Assembly: GCA_963383645.1 (NCBI GenBank)
Contig: OY726579.1
Coordinates: 2,349,778-2,413,777, forward strand
DNA length: 64,000 bases
Reading direction: 5' to 3'
Source: Muscardinus avellanarius
Taxonomy: Eukaryota; Chordata; Mammalia; Rodentia; Gliridae
Shown: positions 1-10,245 of the stretch, piece after piece
Numbering within the stretch: position 1 is the stretch's first letter
Layout of the letters: each line of letters starts with the position of its first letter
Position numbers and translations under genes: made by a program
Notes under the pieces: generated by a model
Told to the model about the DNA's origin: nothing
What the model saw: only the letters and a program-made list of their open reading frames with translations
Databases searched by the model: none

Positions 1-119
1 GTGGCCTCGCTTCTAAAGCTCTTTTCTTATGCCCTCATGAAAAATTAAAGCGCTTCAATTCGTGCTCCCAAAGCTCTGTGCACGCCTTCAGAGCTTCTTC
101 TCACCAGCTGTGACGCCTG

Positions 120-335
120 GTCCCGCCTAGAGGGAGCGCGACCAAACTCGTGCAGCGAGCCCACGCCCCCTCAGGCGTCTTCTGAGGCCGCGCAAACTAC
201 AACTCCCGTGAGGCCCCGCGGCCGCGGACTACAGCCCCCAGCATCCTCCGCGAGGCGCCCGCCTGTCGGGGAAGGAGGCACGGCACAGGGCGGCCCGGCG
301 TAGCGGAAGTTAAAGAGAGGAAGTGACCTTCTGGG
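120..335 (+). promoter_or_regulatory. CpG-island promoter with ZNF143-like and ETS sites
   Basis: The stretch is very GC- and CpG-rich. Two copies of a ZNF143/SBS-like element (ACTACAACTCCC at 196-207 and ACTACAGCCCCCAGCATCC at 228-246) lie 30-140 bases before the first ATG. A CGGAAG ETS core sits at 304-309. This is the usual make-up of a TATA-less, often bidirectional housekeeping promoter. No TATA box was seen. Direction is inferred from the exon that follows at 336. Confidence 0.6.
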
Positions 336-452
336 ATGGCCGCCTCTGAAGGGACATCTGCGGCTCAAATAGATCAGCTGGATATAGCGGGAGGCCTGGA
401 GAACTTGCCCGTGAGCGTGTGGCCGCCGGGGGCGGCGCCAGCGCCCTTCCAG
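336..452 (+). CDS. First coding exon of an unrecognised gene (39 codons)
   Basis: An ATG at 336 in GGGATGG context opens a 39-codon frame that reads into a good splice donor (CAG|GTAGGGG) at 452/453, in phase 0. The peptide begins MAASEGTSAAQIDQLD and ends in a Pro/Ala-rich stretch before PFQ. The position inside a CpG island and just after ETS/ZNF143-like sites supports a genuine first exon. I do not recognise the protein, and no further exon of it could be identified downstream, so the gene may be a broken duplicate like the others in this window. Confidence 0.45.
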
Positions 453-850
453 GTAGGGGCGTGGCTAGTCAGGGGGCGGGACTAGATGCCCCGGAAATGT
501 GCGTGCCACTCTCCCGAGTAGGGGCGTGGTTAGCCGGGGGGCGGAGCTAGATGCCCGAGACGTCCTCGTGCTGCCCTCCCCTGGGGGGCGGGGCTAACCA
601 GGGGGCGGGGCCAGGCGTCCAAGAGACCTGCGTGCTGCCCTCCCCGGGAGGGGCGTGCCTATCCAGAGAGGGGCGGAGCTAAATACTTGAGAGTGGCAAG
701 CAACCCCCGCAGGGCGGGGCTGGCATCCTCCTGGGTAGAGGCGGGGCTAGCCGGGTAGGGGCGTGGCTATGTGCCCTAGAGAGCTGCGTGCTCTCCCGGG
801 GACGGGGCTAGGCTCCAGGGGCGGGGCTAGGCGGCTGCTCTGGTAGGGGT
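453..850. repeat. Imperfect GC-box-rich tandem repeat in intron 1
   Basis: About six degenerate units of roughly 55-75 bases share 'GTAGGGGCGTGGCTAG..GGGGGCGGGGCTAG..TGCCC.GAGA..TGCGTGC'. Each unit has one or two GGGGCGG-type Sp1/KLF boxes. The units are diverged from each other but share order and spacing. They sit directly after the first-exon donor, where an intronic enhancer-like GC-box array would be expected. Confidence 0.6.
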
Positions 851-1364
851 GAGGCGTCCACAGGTGGGCATTTTTAAAATTCCTCCCACCTTTTATCTTA
901 GCGAGTTTCAGAGCTGTTGGCGCGTGGAAAGTTCTTAAAAGGCACAGGCTTAGGTCTTTATAAACCTGTCGTCGGACCTTCGCAAGGATTTTGCCCTCTG
1001 CAGTCTGTAGACTGGTGATTCCTTGATGTCAAGGATCCCTTTTTGTCCAACTTTTTGTTGACAACACCGTGAAGCATCCAGAGAAAATCATTTACCTCTC
1101 TGTTCTCCAAAGTCTTATACTTAAAATAAGGGTTAAGACCTATTAATGAGTCTGCCTGATGTTAAAAAATAAACAACGGCCTCTAAAAAGTCACTCTTGG
1201 CTGAGGCTGATGCCTTCCTCTTGCTTGGAATTCTTGGGCAAATCTAAATTAGCTTCTGCAAAGCCTTCAAACCCTCCAGGGTACAGTTTAAATCATAGCA
1301 GCTCTCTTCACACCTGCAGTTTGTAAAACTTTTGGCCTGATGTATGTATTTAAGTTAACTCACT
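851..1364. other. No gene seen
   Basis: This is ordinary AT-richer sequence without a coding frame, splice-flanked open segment or recognisable repeat. Confidence 0.5.
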
Positions 1365-1898
1365 TTAAACTGGACACCGTGGTCTAGGCCTCTAATTCTG
1401 GCTACTCAGGAATTAGGCAGGAGTTTCATTAATTGAGGCCAGTCTCAGCAACACAGCCAGACCCCATCTCCTAGCTCAAAAAACTAAAAATGGCTGGGCG
1501 TGGTGGCACATGCTTGTAATTCCAGCACTTAGGAGGCTGAGATCCAGGAGGATCGCAGTTCAGCCTCGGCTACTTAGTAAGGTCCTCTGTGACATGGTGA
1601 GACCCTGTTTCCAAATAGAGAATAAAAAATACGGCTAGGGGTGTAGCTCGGAGGTAGAATGCCCCTCGATTCCATCCCCAGTACCACAAAATGAAATAAA
1701 ATAACTCACTTTATTTTAAGGATGAAATTAACTCATTTAAGAATAAACGCCAGGCCTGGTGGCACACGCTGGTAATCCCCGCTCTTGGGAGGCAGAAACA
1801 GGAGGATCGTGCTGGTTCGGACTCACTGGCTTAAGAGACCCTGTTTCCAAATAAAAATATAAAAATAGGTCTGGGAATGTAGCCTGGAGGTAGAAGGG

Positions 1899-1947
<49 letters not shown>

Positions 1948-2095
1948 TAGGTCTGGGAGTATAGCCCTGAGGTAGAAAGCCCCTGGGTTCCACCCCCAGT
2001 ACCACCAAAAAAAAAAAAATAAAGAATAAAAAATAGGGCTGGGGGTGTCACTTGGAGCTAGAATACCCCTAGGATCCATCCCCAGTACCACAAAA
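1365..2095 (+). mobile_element. Cluster of plus-oriented B1/ID composite SINEs
   Basis: At least three elements follow each other: a diverged one at about 1365-1480, one at 1490-1710 and one at 1746-2095. Each starts with a B1-like 'GGCGTGGTGGCACA..CTTGTAATcCCAGCACTTaGGAGGCTGAG' and ends with an ID-like 'gtgtagctcggaggtagaa..ccatccccagtaccaca', followed by an A-rich tail. The last element contains the TA microsatellite and has two ID-like tails in series. Confidence 0.85.
1904..1939. repeat. (TA)n microsatellite
   Basis: A near-perfect run of TA dinucleotides lies inside a SINE. Confidence 0.95.
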
Positions 2096-2176
2096 AAGAG
2101 GAAGAAGAAGAAGAAGAAGAAGAAGAAGAAGAAGAAGAAGAAGAAGAAGAGGAGGAGGAGGAGGAGGAGGAGGAGG
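2096..2176. repeat. (GAA)n/(GAG)n purine microsatellite
   Basis: A pure-purine stretch changes from GAA triplets to GAG triplets after a SINE tail. It creates spurious Lys/Arg and Phe/Leu reading frames on the two strands. Confidence 0.95.
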
Positions 2177-2324
2177 CGTGTTGAACAAATCAGCAAGGTA
2201 GAAGGTGGTAGGAGTGTCAGTACTGTGGAAAACGCTACGTTCTGATCTCACAGCGCTGTTCTTTTAGAAGAAACAGTCTCCTTGTTTAAGCTGCCATTAT
2301 TGGGCTTTTGCACCAAATCCAGCC

Positions 2325-3020
2325 ATGATCCAAGAAAACCCTAGTACCGGGAGGCTGAGACAGGAGAATCGCAGGTTCAAGGCCAGCCTCAGCAACTTAG
2401 CAATGGCTCCGTAACTTAGTGAGACTCTGCTTCAAAATGAAAAATTCAAGCCAGGTGTGGTGGCACACACTCAGAATCCTAGCACTTAGGAGGCTGAGAC
2501 AGGAGGATGGCAATTTTGATTGATTGTGTATGTGTGTGTGTGGTACTGGGGGAGGAACCCAGGGGCTTTCTACTTCTGGACTATACTCCCAGACTTTGTG
2601 TGTATGTGTGTGTGTGGTACTGGGGTTCCTGGAAGCCCTTCCACCTCCCAGACCTATTTTATACTTTTTTAAAATTTGGAAACAGGGTCTCTTAAGCCAG
2701 CTTGGCTGGCTTCGAAGCTATGTGATCCTCCTGTCTCAGCCTCCTAAGCACGGGGATTACATGCGTGCGCCACCACGCCCAGCTTGTTTTTAATTTTTTT
2801 ATTGGTGCATTGTTGCAATGAGGGTTTTTTTTTTGGGGGGGGAGTACTGAGTTCCTGGAAACCCTTTTAACTACAGGCTATACTCCCTGACCTATTTTAT
2901 ACATTTTTTTTTTGAAACAGGGTCTCTTAAGCCAGCGAGGCTGGCTTCGAACCTGCGTGATCCTCCTTTCTCCGCCTCACAAGTGCACGGATTACAAACG
3001 TGCGCCACCATGCCCGGCTG
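2325..3020. mobile_element. SINE cluster, mixed orientation
   Basis: Two plus-oriented pieces (about 2325-2440 and 2445-2515) are followed by two minus-oriented elements (about 2540-2790, with TG dinucleotide runs, and 2830-3020). The minus elements read 'gtactggg..aacc', then '..ctcctgtctcagcctcc..', and end '..gcgccaccacgcccagc', the complement of the B1 head. Confidence 0.8.
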
Positions 3021-3023
3021 CAA

Positions 3024-3716
3024 TGAGTTTTGATCAATCAGAAAATAATCCCCAAAGAAAAGTATAATGCAATACATAAACCTCCACTAGAGGGCAGTCT
3101 CGTTCTCACTGAGATGATCCATAAAGTAAAAGTAAAATGCAATACTTTGACCTCACTAGAGGGCAGCCTCGTTCTCGCTGAGATGATCACAAGGAAAAGT
3201 AAAATGCAATATATTAACCTCCACTGCAGGGCAGTCTCGTTCTCGCTGACATGATCCAAAAGAAAAGTATAATGCAATACATGAACCTCCACTAGAGGGC
3301 AGTCTCGTCACTGAAATGATCCCCCCAAAAAGTATAATGCGATATAATAACCTCCACGAGAGGGCAGTCTCGTTGCTGAAATGATCCCCAAAGAACAGTA
3401 TAATGCAATACATTGATCTCCATTAGAGGGCAGTCTCATTCTCGCCGAAATGATCCCCAAAGAAAAGAACAATGCAAAACATTAACCTGCACTAGAGGGC
3501 AGTCTCGTTCATGCTGAGATGATCCCCAAAGAAAAGTAAAATGCTAAAGAGTGACCTCCACTAGAGGGCAGTGTTGTTCTTGCTGAGATGATCCCCCCCA
3601 AAAGTATAATGCAATACATGAACCTCCACTAGAGGGCAGTCTAATTCTCACTGAGTTGATCCCCAAAGAAAAGTATAATGCAATACATTAACCTCACTAG
3701 AGGGTAGTCTCGTAAT
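3024..3716 (+). repeat. 68-bp minisatellite, ten units, each with a CTCF-like core
   Basis: Ten direct units of 65-69 bases share 'agtataatgcaatac', then 'CCTCCACTAGAGGGCAGT', then 'ctcgttctc.ctgagatgat'. The motif starts at 3084, 3153, 3221, 3289, 3354, 3420, 3489, 3558, 3626 and 3694. Six of the ten (3084, 3289, 3354, 3420, 3558, 3626) match the vertebrate CTCF core CCANNAGRKGGCRSY at every position; the others have one or two mismatches. There is no coding potential. The flanks are SINE on the left and a CA repeat on the right. Confidence 0.85.
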
Positions 3717-3741
3717 CCTCAGAGAGCGATGATCCACGAGC

Positions 3742-3770
3742 TACACACACACACACACACACACACAAAT
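3742..3770. repeat. (CA)n microsatellite
   Basis: A run of CA dinucleotides starts a few bases after the last minisatellite unit. Confidence 0.95.
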
Positions 3771-4206
3771 ACACACAATCTTAAAGGGACGAAACTTGAA
3801 AACATGGAAGAAAAAGATGAAGAACATTCCCCAAAGACTGAAAATCCCTCCTCAGGATTAGAATGGAGGGAAATGCTTATGCCCCAGGCTCTATTGCTGG
3901 ACCAATTACATGCAAGGTATTGGGCAAGAGATGAGACCCAGTAACTACTCCAGACAACAAAGCTCATAAAGATAAAAATAACAATCAAAAACAAAATACA
4001 AAAAGTCCAAATGAAGTGCTTCAGACTGTCCACAGAGGACTCGATACCCGTGTCCCCAAAAGCAAGAAATCATTTCAAATCCAGAACAGAGCAAACCATC
4101 TCCCAAGGAGGGTCCTGAGGCAGAGGAGATGATCAGCAGACACAGGCCACCTGCACGGGAGATCTTGACGGTCCTCGGGAATTCCAGTGAGGCTCATGGA
4201 TCACCG
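3771..4206. other. No gene seen
   Basis: This is anonymous sequence between a CA repeat and a SINE/L1 junction. I found no domain-like open frame. Confidence 0.4.
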
Positions 4207-4256
4207 CTCCTGGAAGCCCTTCTACCTCCGGGCTACACTACCAGACCTATTTTATG
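4207..4256 (-). mobile_element. SINE fragment joined to L1
   Basis: About 50 bases match the ID-like tail of the local minus-oriented SINEs ('cctggaagcccttctacctccgggctaca..'). They stop abruptly at the L1 boundary. Confidence 0.7.
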
Positions 4257-5511
4257 CTTTTTTATTTTTGGAAAGGAGTGGTGATAGTGGGCATCCTTGT
4301 CTTGTTCCTGACTTTAGAGGAAATTCTTGCAGTTTTTTCCCCATTTAGTATAATGTTGGCTTTGGGTTTACAGTATATTGCCTTAATAATGTTGAAGTAC
4401 ATTCCTTCTATCCCAATTTTCTGCAGTGTTTTTAACATCAATGGGTGTTGGATTTTGTCGAATGCTTTTTCAGCATCTATTGCTATGATGATGTGGTTTT
4501 TGTTCTTGGTTCTATTTATGTGGTGAATAACATGTATTGATTTGCATATGTTGAGCCGGCCTTGTTTTTCTGAGATGAAACTGACTTGGTCATGATGTAT
4601 TATTCTCTTGATACAGTTTTGAATGCGTATAGCTAGTATTTTGTTTAGAATTTTTGCATCTATGTTCATTAAGGATATTGGTCTCTATAGTTTTCCTTTC
4701 TTGAAGTATCTTTATTTGGTTTGGGGATTAATGTGATACTGGCCTCATAGAAGGAATTTGGGAGAGTTCCATTTCTTTCAATTTCCCAGAACAAGTTATG
4801 AAGTATTGGTATTAGTTGTTCACTGAAGTTTTGTAGAATTCAGCTGGAAACCCATCTGGGCCTGGGCTTTTCTTTGGTGGAAGAATTTTTATTGCTGTTT
4901 CTATTTCTTTGGTTGCTATTGGTTGGTTTAGGCTTGCTATATCCTCTTGGCTGAGTGTAGGTAGGTTAACTGTGCTTAGAAATTATCAATTTCTTCCATG
5001 TTTTCAAGTCTATTGGAGTATAAATTTTTAAAGAAGTTTCTAATAATCTTTTGAATTTCTTCACTATCTGTGGTGATATCTCCTTTTTCATTTCTAATTT
5101 TGATGATTTGAGTTGATTCTCTTTTTCTTTTGGTTAGGTTGGCCATGAGTTTATCAATTCTATTAATCTTTTCAAAGAACCAACTTTTTGTTTTATTGAT
5201 TCTTTGAATTGTTTTTTTGTTCTCTATTTCATTTATTTCTGCTCTAATTTTTATAATTTCTTGCCTTCTGCTGGCTTTGGGAATAGACTGTTGCAGACTT
5301 TCTAGGTCCTTGAGTTGTTATTAGGTTCTTGGTAGTTCTCTGTCCTTCTTATGTGGGCACTCAATGCAATAAACTTTCCTCTTAATACTGCCTTCATGGT
5401 GTCCCATAGATTTTGGTAGTTTGTGTCTCTGTTTTCATTTGTTTCCAAAAATTTCTTTATTTCTAATTTCTGCTCTTACCCATTCATCATTCAATAGTGT
5501 ATCATTCTTTT
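4257..5511 (-). mobile_element. LINE-1 ORF2 fragment (reverse transcriptase region)
   Basis: The minus strand from 4669 to 4262 reads through a typical L1 ORF2 reverse transcriptase segment, including a [16 protein letters not shown] motif and the NGEK..RISS stretch. The same strand continues to about 5511 with L1-like but frameshifted sequence (the endonuclease-RT linker side). Both ends of the element are missing. The right end abuts the first Smok-like array unit, so the L1 piece either inserted there or marks a deletion breakpoint. Confidence 0.85.
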
Positions 5512-6440
5512 TTGCCGTTGGGCAGGGGAGTGGGAGGTGGGCTGTCTCTACCCTCCTGTAGCCTGCACAGGGGAATAGTAGGCAGGCTGTGTCTCCTGCC
5601 CCATTCTGCCCTGACTCTGTGCCCTCCGTGTCCAGGTAATGTCAGAGAGCAGGAACAGGGAGGCAGGAAGGGAATTCTCACTGGCTCTCCAATTTGAGAC
5701 AGTGCAGGCCGAAGTATGTGTGGCTATGGAGGTGGCCCAACCCCCTGATGCTCCCACCTAACCTGGAGTGCATCTCGGTCACCCCATTGGCAACATCTGG
5801 TAAGTAGCCGTTGTGAGGTCAAATATTCATTGGACACAGAGCCAGGTGTGACCCTCAAGATCCTGGGGTTCCGGTGTACAAAGCAGCTCATGAGAACTTG
5901 ATGAATACTCACCCTGGCTCAGCCACAGTTGAGCAGGATGGGTTTAGCTGATGACCTCTGGTTTGAGTCTACAGTGAACATCTGATAGATGTTGTTTTGT
6001 GCAAAGGTAAAGGCAAGTGGGCACCTTGTATCTCCCTGCAGGGCCTGCTCCTTCTGCTCCTTGGAATTTGTGAGCAAACAGTGGGAGAGGACACCCAGAA
6101 TCCAGATGTCCATCCCAGAGCCTTTGTTGGTCCTGGTAAAACTCAGGATACAAAGTGGAGAGCACCACAGGAGGACTGCAGCTGCTGCCCAGCGGTGATC
6201 TTGTGACTCAGCCCAAAGTCCATGAGTTGGAGAATCTCACTCTAGCTGCTATTTGTCGGAGTCCACTGTGGTCAAAGGTAGGGTCCAGGGAACTGAGAAA
6301 TAGGGTAATTAGAAGAAATTAGTCATCCCACAGTGACAGAGCTATCTAAACCATCACACAACAACCCAGAGAAGCATCCAATTGGGACTTATCATTGAAA
6401 GTGACATAATACAAGCATATATGAAAGAAAATACTAGAGT
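5512..6440 (-). pseudogene. Smok-like kinase pseudogene, array 1 unit 1 (3' end lost)
   Basis: Read on the minus strand, 6300-5930 matches the DFG-to-'HPWL' part of the kinase at 17.4-19.9 kb, and 5930-5512 matches its tail. The C-terminal end is missing because the L1 piece begins at 5511. Stops and frameshifts are frequent. The unit is very similar to 56,517-57,330 in array 2. Confidence 0.8.
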
Positions 6441-7250
6441 GCAGTACCTGCTTGGTGTCCATCTCAGCGTCCTGCTTTCACTGAGACACCTTGTAAGTAT
6501 GGAATACTTAATATTCAGCTCAGATGGGTTTGGCTGATGGCTTCTGGGTCTGGTCTACAGTGAACATGCGATCAGTGATGTTTTGTGCATTGGTGGAGAG
6601 GCGAGCGGGCACCCCATAGCTCCCTGCAGAGCCTGCTCCTTCAGCAGGGAGGGAGTTTGTGAGCAAACATTGGAGGAGGAAGCCCAGGCCCCAGGAGTCC
6701 ATCTTGGAGCCTTATGCTTGGTCCTGGTAGATCTCAGGGAGCAGAGTGGAGAGCCCCACACGAGGACTGCAGCTGCTGCCCAGCCGTGATCTTGCAGCTC
6801 AGCCCAAAGCGATGTGTTGGAGCTTCTCGTTCTGGCTGGTATCTTTCAAGTCCACTGTAGTCAAAGTCAGGGCCCAAGAAGCTGAGAGATATGATAAGAT
6901 GTTAGTCATCCCACAGTGTACAGATTTAGTAGACTATCACACTAAAGCCCAGAAATGCATAAAATTATGCTTTATATTTTGTGTGTGTGTGGTGGTACTG
7001 GGGGTGGAACCCAGGGGCCTTCTACCTCCGGGCTACACTCCCAGACCTATTTTTATATTTTATTTGGAAACATGGTCTCACTAAGTTGTTAAGTGCCTCA
7101 CTAAGTAGCTGAGGCTGGCTTCAAACCTCCAAGATCCTCCTGTCTCAGCCTCCCAAATGCAGGGATTACAAGCGTGCGCCACCATGCCCAGCTATGCTTT
7201 ATCATTTGAAAGTGATATAATTACATGTATAATATGATGCTGGAGTGCAC
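6441..7250 (-). pseudogene. Smok-like kinase pseudogene, array 1 unit 2 (internal deletion)
   Basis: The C-terminal end (6441-6515) is joined directly to the kinase C-lobe region (6516-6905), so the whole tail is deleted. The same fused structure occurs at 57,336-57,800. A minus-oriented SINE sits in the spacer. Confidence 0.75.
6979..7196 (-). mobile_element. B1/ID SINE inside the array
   Basis: This is a complete minus-oriented composite SINE, from 'gtggtactgggggtggaaccc' to 'gcgccaccatgcccagc'. It is absent from the corresponding place in array 2. Confidence 0.85.
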
Positions 7251-8775
7251 TACCTCTTGGTGTCCATCTCAGCAGCTTCTTTCCCTGGAGACTCCTTATA
7301 AGTATATAAGATAAGGCACTTCTGTTTCCTTTATACTGGATCTACTTGGATGGATCCAGGGAAAATCTTTGGGGCCAGCAGGTAACAGCAACAGATCCTT
7401 ATGATCTGGGTCACAATTCTCCAGGTTACCTGCTTCCAGCCCTGATTGTTGTCCATGGTGGTGGCCACAGGTGCACAACAGGATTGCCTGGTGGTTGGGA
7501 AATCTTTTTTACCAATAACTCCCAGGAAGACAAGTGGCCTGGGGGTCTAAAGGCCATGCTGGAGGGCCAAGTTCGGAGTGGGGTTGCTCTAATTGGGACC
7601 TCACAGAGGAATAGCTGGCAGGCTCTGTCTATTCTTCTCCAAGCTGTGCAGGAGAATGACAGACAAGCTCTCTGTAGTCTCCTCTGGATGGGGCTGGAGA
7701 AAGGAGGCGACTGGCTGTGTATTTGCTCCCCAAATTCTCCACTTGAAAACAACAGGCAGGTTCTCTCCTTTCTCCTTTTTGTGTCACACATACTGCTAGG
7801 CAGTGAGTCTCCTCCAGCCTGGGCAGTGAAGTGACAGGCGAGCTGTGGCTGCCTTCCTCAACTGTACAGAGAAGGGGCAGGCAGGCTGTGTCTCCTGTCC
7901 CATTTATCCCTGATTCTGTGTCCTCTTTGGGCAGTGAATACTCAGAGAGCAAGAATGGGGAGGCAAGAAGGGAATGCTCACTGGATCTGTGCACTAGGGA
8001 GAGAGAGAAGGAAGAAGTATCTGTGGGGATGGAGGCGGCCCAATGCCTTGATGCTCCTGCCTAACCTGCAGTGCACCCTGGCTCACCCCATTTGCACTAT
8101 CTGCTATGTGACCATTGGGTAATCAATCATCTTTTGGACATAGGTAGCACTTCTGCTGTGGGCTGTACACTAGGCAACACATGGCCCTCAAGATCTGAGG
8201 TTCAGGTGTTTGGGGAGCAGCTCATGATGAATCGGTGGATACTCACACAGACTAAGCCAGGGATGCCCAGATAAGTTTAGCCAATGGCCTCTGGATCTGG
8301 TCTCCATGAACATCTGATCAATGAGGTTTTCTGCATCAGTAGAAAGGTGAGCGGGCACTTTGTAGCTCCCTGCCGGGCCTGCTCCTTCAGCTCCTTCAGG
8401 AGAGAGAGTTTGTGAGCAAATGGTAGGGGAGGACACCCAGGCCCCAGATGTCCATCTTGGAGCTTTATGCTTGGTCCTGGGAGAACTCAGGGTGCAGAGT
8501 GGAGCGCGCCACACGAGGACTGCGGCTGCTGCCCAGCGGTGATCGTGTAGCTCTGCCCATAGTCATGAGTTGGAGCTTCTCACTCTAGCTGCTCTCTGAG
8601 TCCAAGTCCATTGTGGTCAAAGTCAGGGCTCAGGGAGCTGAGAAATATGATAACTAGGAGAAGTTAGTCCTCCCACAGTGCACAGAGTTATCTAGCCATC
8701 ACAAACCCACAGATGCATCCAATTGAGATTTATCAATTGAAACAACATAATACAGACATGAATGAAAGAAAATGC
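7251..8775 (-). pseudogene. Smok-like kinase pseudogene, array 1 unit 3
   Basis: A full-length array unit in minus orientation. The C-terminal landmark (complement of 'ggatccaggg.aaatctttggggccagcagg') is near 7350, the tail at 7600-8030, the UBA-side segment near 8060, and the kinase C-lobe to DFG region at 8260-8640. Frameshifts and stops are present throughout, and no N-lobe is present. This unit has no one-to-one partner in array 2. Confidence 0.8.
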
Positions 8776-10245
8776 TGGAGTGCATTACCTGTTGGTGTCC
8801 ATCTCAGGGGCCTGCTTTTGCTGGAGATAACTTGTATGTATAAAATACAGGGCACTTCTGTTTCCTTTTTAATGGATCTACTTGGGTGGATCTAAGGCAA
8901 ATCTTTGGGGCCAGCAGGTCCTTATGATCTGGGTCAAATTCTCCGAGTTTCCTGCTTCCATACCTGATTGTTGTCCATGGTGGTGGCCACAGGTGCACAA
9001 CAGGGTTGCCTGGTGGAGGGAAAATGTTTTTGTGCCAATAGCACCCGGAAGGACAAGCTGGATTTGGGACTCAAGGCCATGCTTATAGTGGGGTGCGCTC
9101 ACTGGGGCCTCACAGAGGAACAGATGCAGGCTCTGTCTACTCTCCAGGAGAATGACAGGCAGGTTCTCTGCAGTCTCCTCTGGGTAGGGCTGGAGGAAAA
9201 GTGGGGCCTGGATGTATCTTTGTTCTCAAAGTCTCTCCTGGGGAACAGCAGGCAGGTTCTCTGTACTCTACTTTAGGGTTGGTAAGGTAGTGGCAGGAAG
9301 GCTGTCTCTACCCTCCTACAGACTGTCCAGGGAAATGGAAGGCAGGCTGTGTCCTCTGTCCCCCTTCTTCCCTGATTCTGTGACCTCCTTGGTAGGGGAA
9401 TGGTCAGAGAGAAGGAATGGGATTCAAGAAGGGAGTGCTCACTGGCTCTCCACATTGGAGGGAGAGTGAAGGCAGAAGTATCTGTGGGGATGGAGATGGC
9501 CAGATGCCAGGATGCTCCTGTCTAACCTGCAGTGCACCCTGGCTCACCAGGTTTCACACTCTGTTAAGTGGCCAGTGGGTAGCCACTCATTCTTTTGGAC
9601 ATAGGTAGCCATTCTGGTGTGGCTTGTACCCCAGGCAATGCATGACCCTCAATATCCTGAGGTTCATATGTTTAGGGAGTGGCTCATGAAGAATTGGAGA
9701 ATACTCAGGCTAAGCCAGGGATGCCCCAGGTGGGTTTGGACGATGGCCTCTGAATCTAGTCTACAATGAACATTTGATCAATGAAGTTTTCTGCATCAGT
9801 GGAAAGGTGAGCTGACACCTAGTAGCTCCCTGCAGGGCCTGATCCTTCAGCTCCTCAGAGGTGGTATCTTGAGGAGAGGGAGGGAGCAAATAGTGGAGGA
9901 GGATGCTCAGGTCCTCGATGTCCACATCGGAGCTTTATGCTTGGTCCTGGTAGAACTCAGGGTGCAGAGTGGAGAGCGCCACAGGAGGACGGCAGCTGCT
10001 GCCCAGCGGTGATCATGTAGCTCAGCCCAGTCATGAGCTGGCGCAGCTCACTCTAGCTGCTGTCTGTCAGAGTCCACTGTGGTCAAAGTCAGGGTCCAAG
10101 GAGCTGAAAGACATGTTGGTTTGGAGAAGTTAGTCATCCCACAGTGTATAGAGTTATCTAGCCATGACACTACAAGATGCATCCAATTGTGATTATTTGA
10201 AAATGACATAATACAAGCATAATATGAAGAAAATGCTGGAGTGTG
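8776..10245 (-). pseudogene. Smok-like kinase pseudogene, array 1 unit 4
   Basis: Landmarks match unit 3, with the C-terminal end near 8880 and the kinase segment at 9720-10,100. It is nearly the same as 57,935-59,250 in array 2. The kinase part starts at about the DFG motif, so glycine loop, catalytic Lys and HRD are missing. Confidence 0.8.

Noticed and set aside
2045..2251. Lys/Arg-rich and Phe/Leu/Pro-rich frames on the two strands
   Set aside because: They are translations of a purine microsatellite.
3024..3716. CRISPR-like regular repeats
   Set aside because: The whole unit is repeated with drift and there are no unique spacers. The setting is a mammalian genome.
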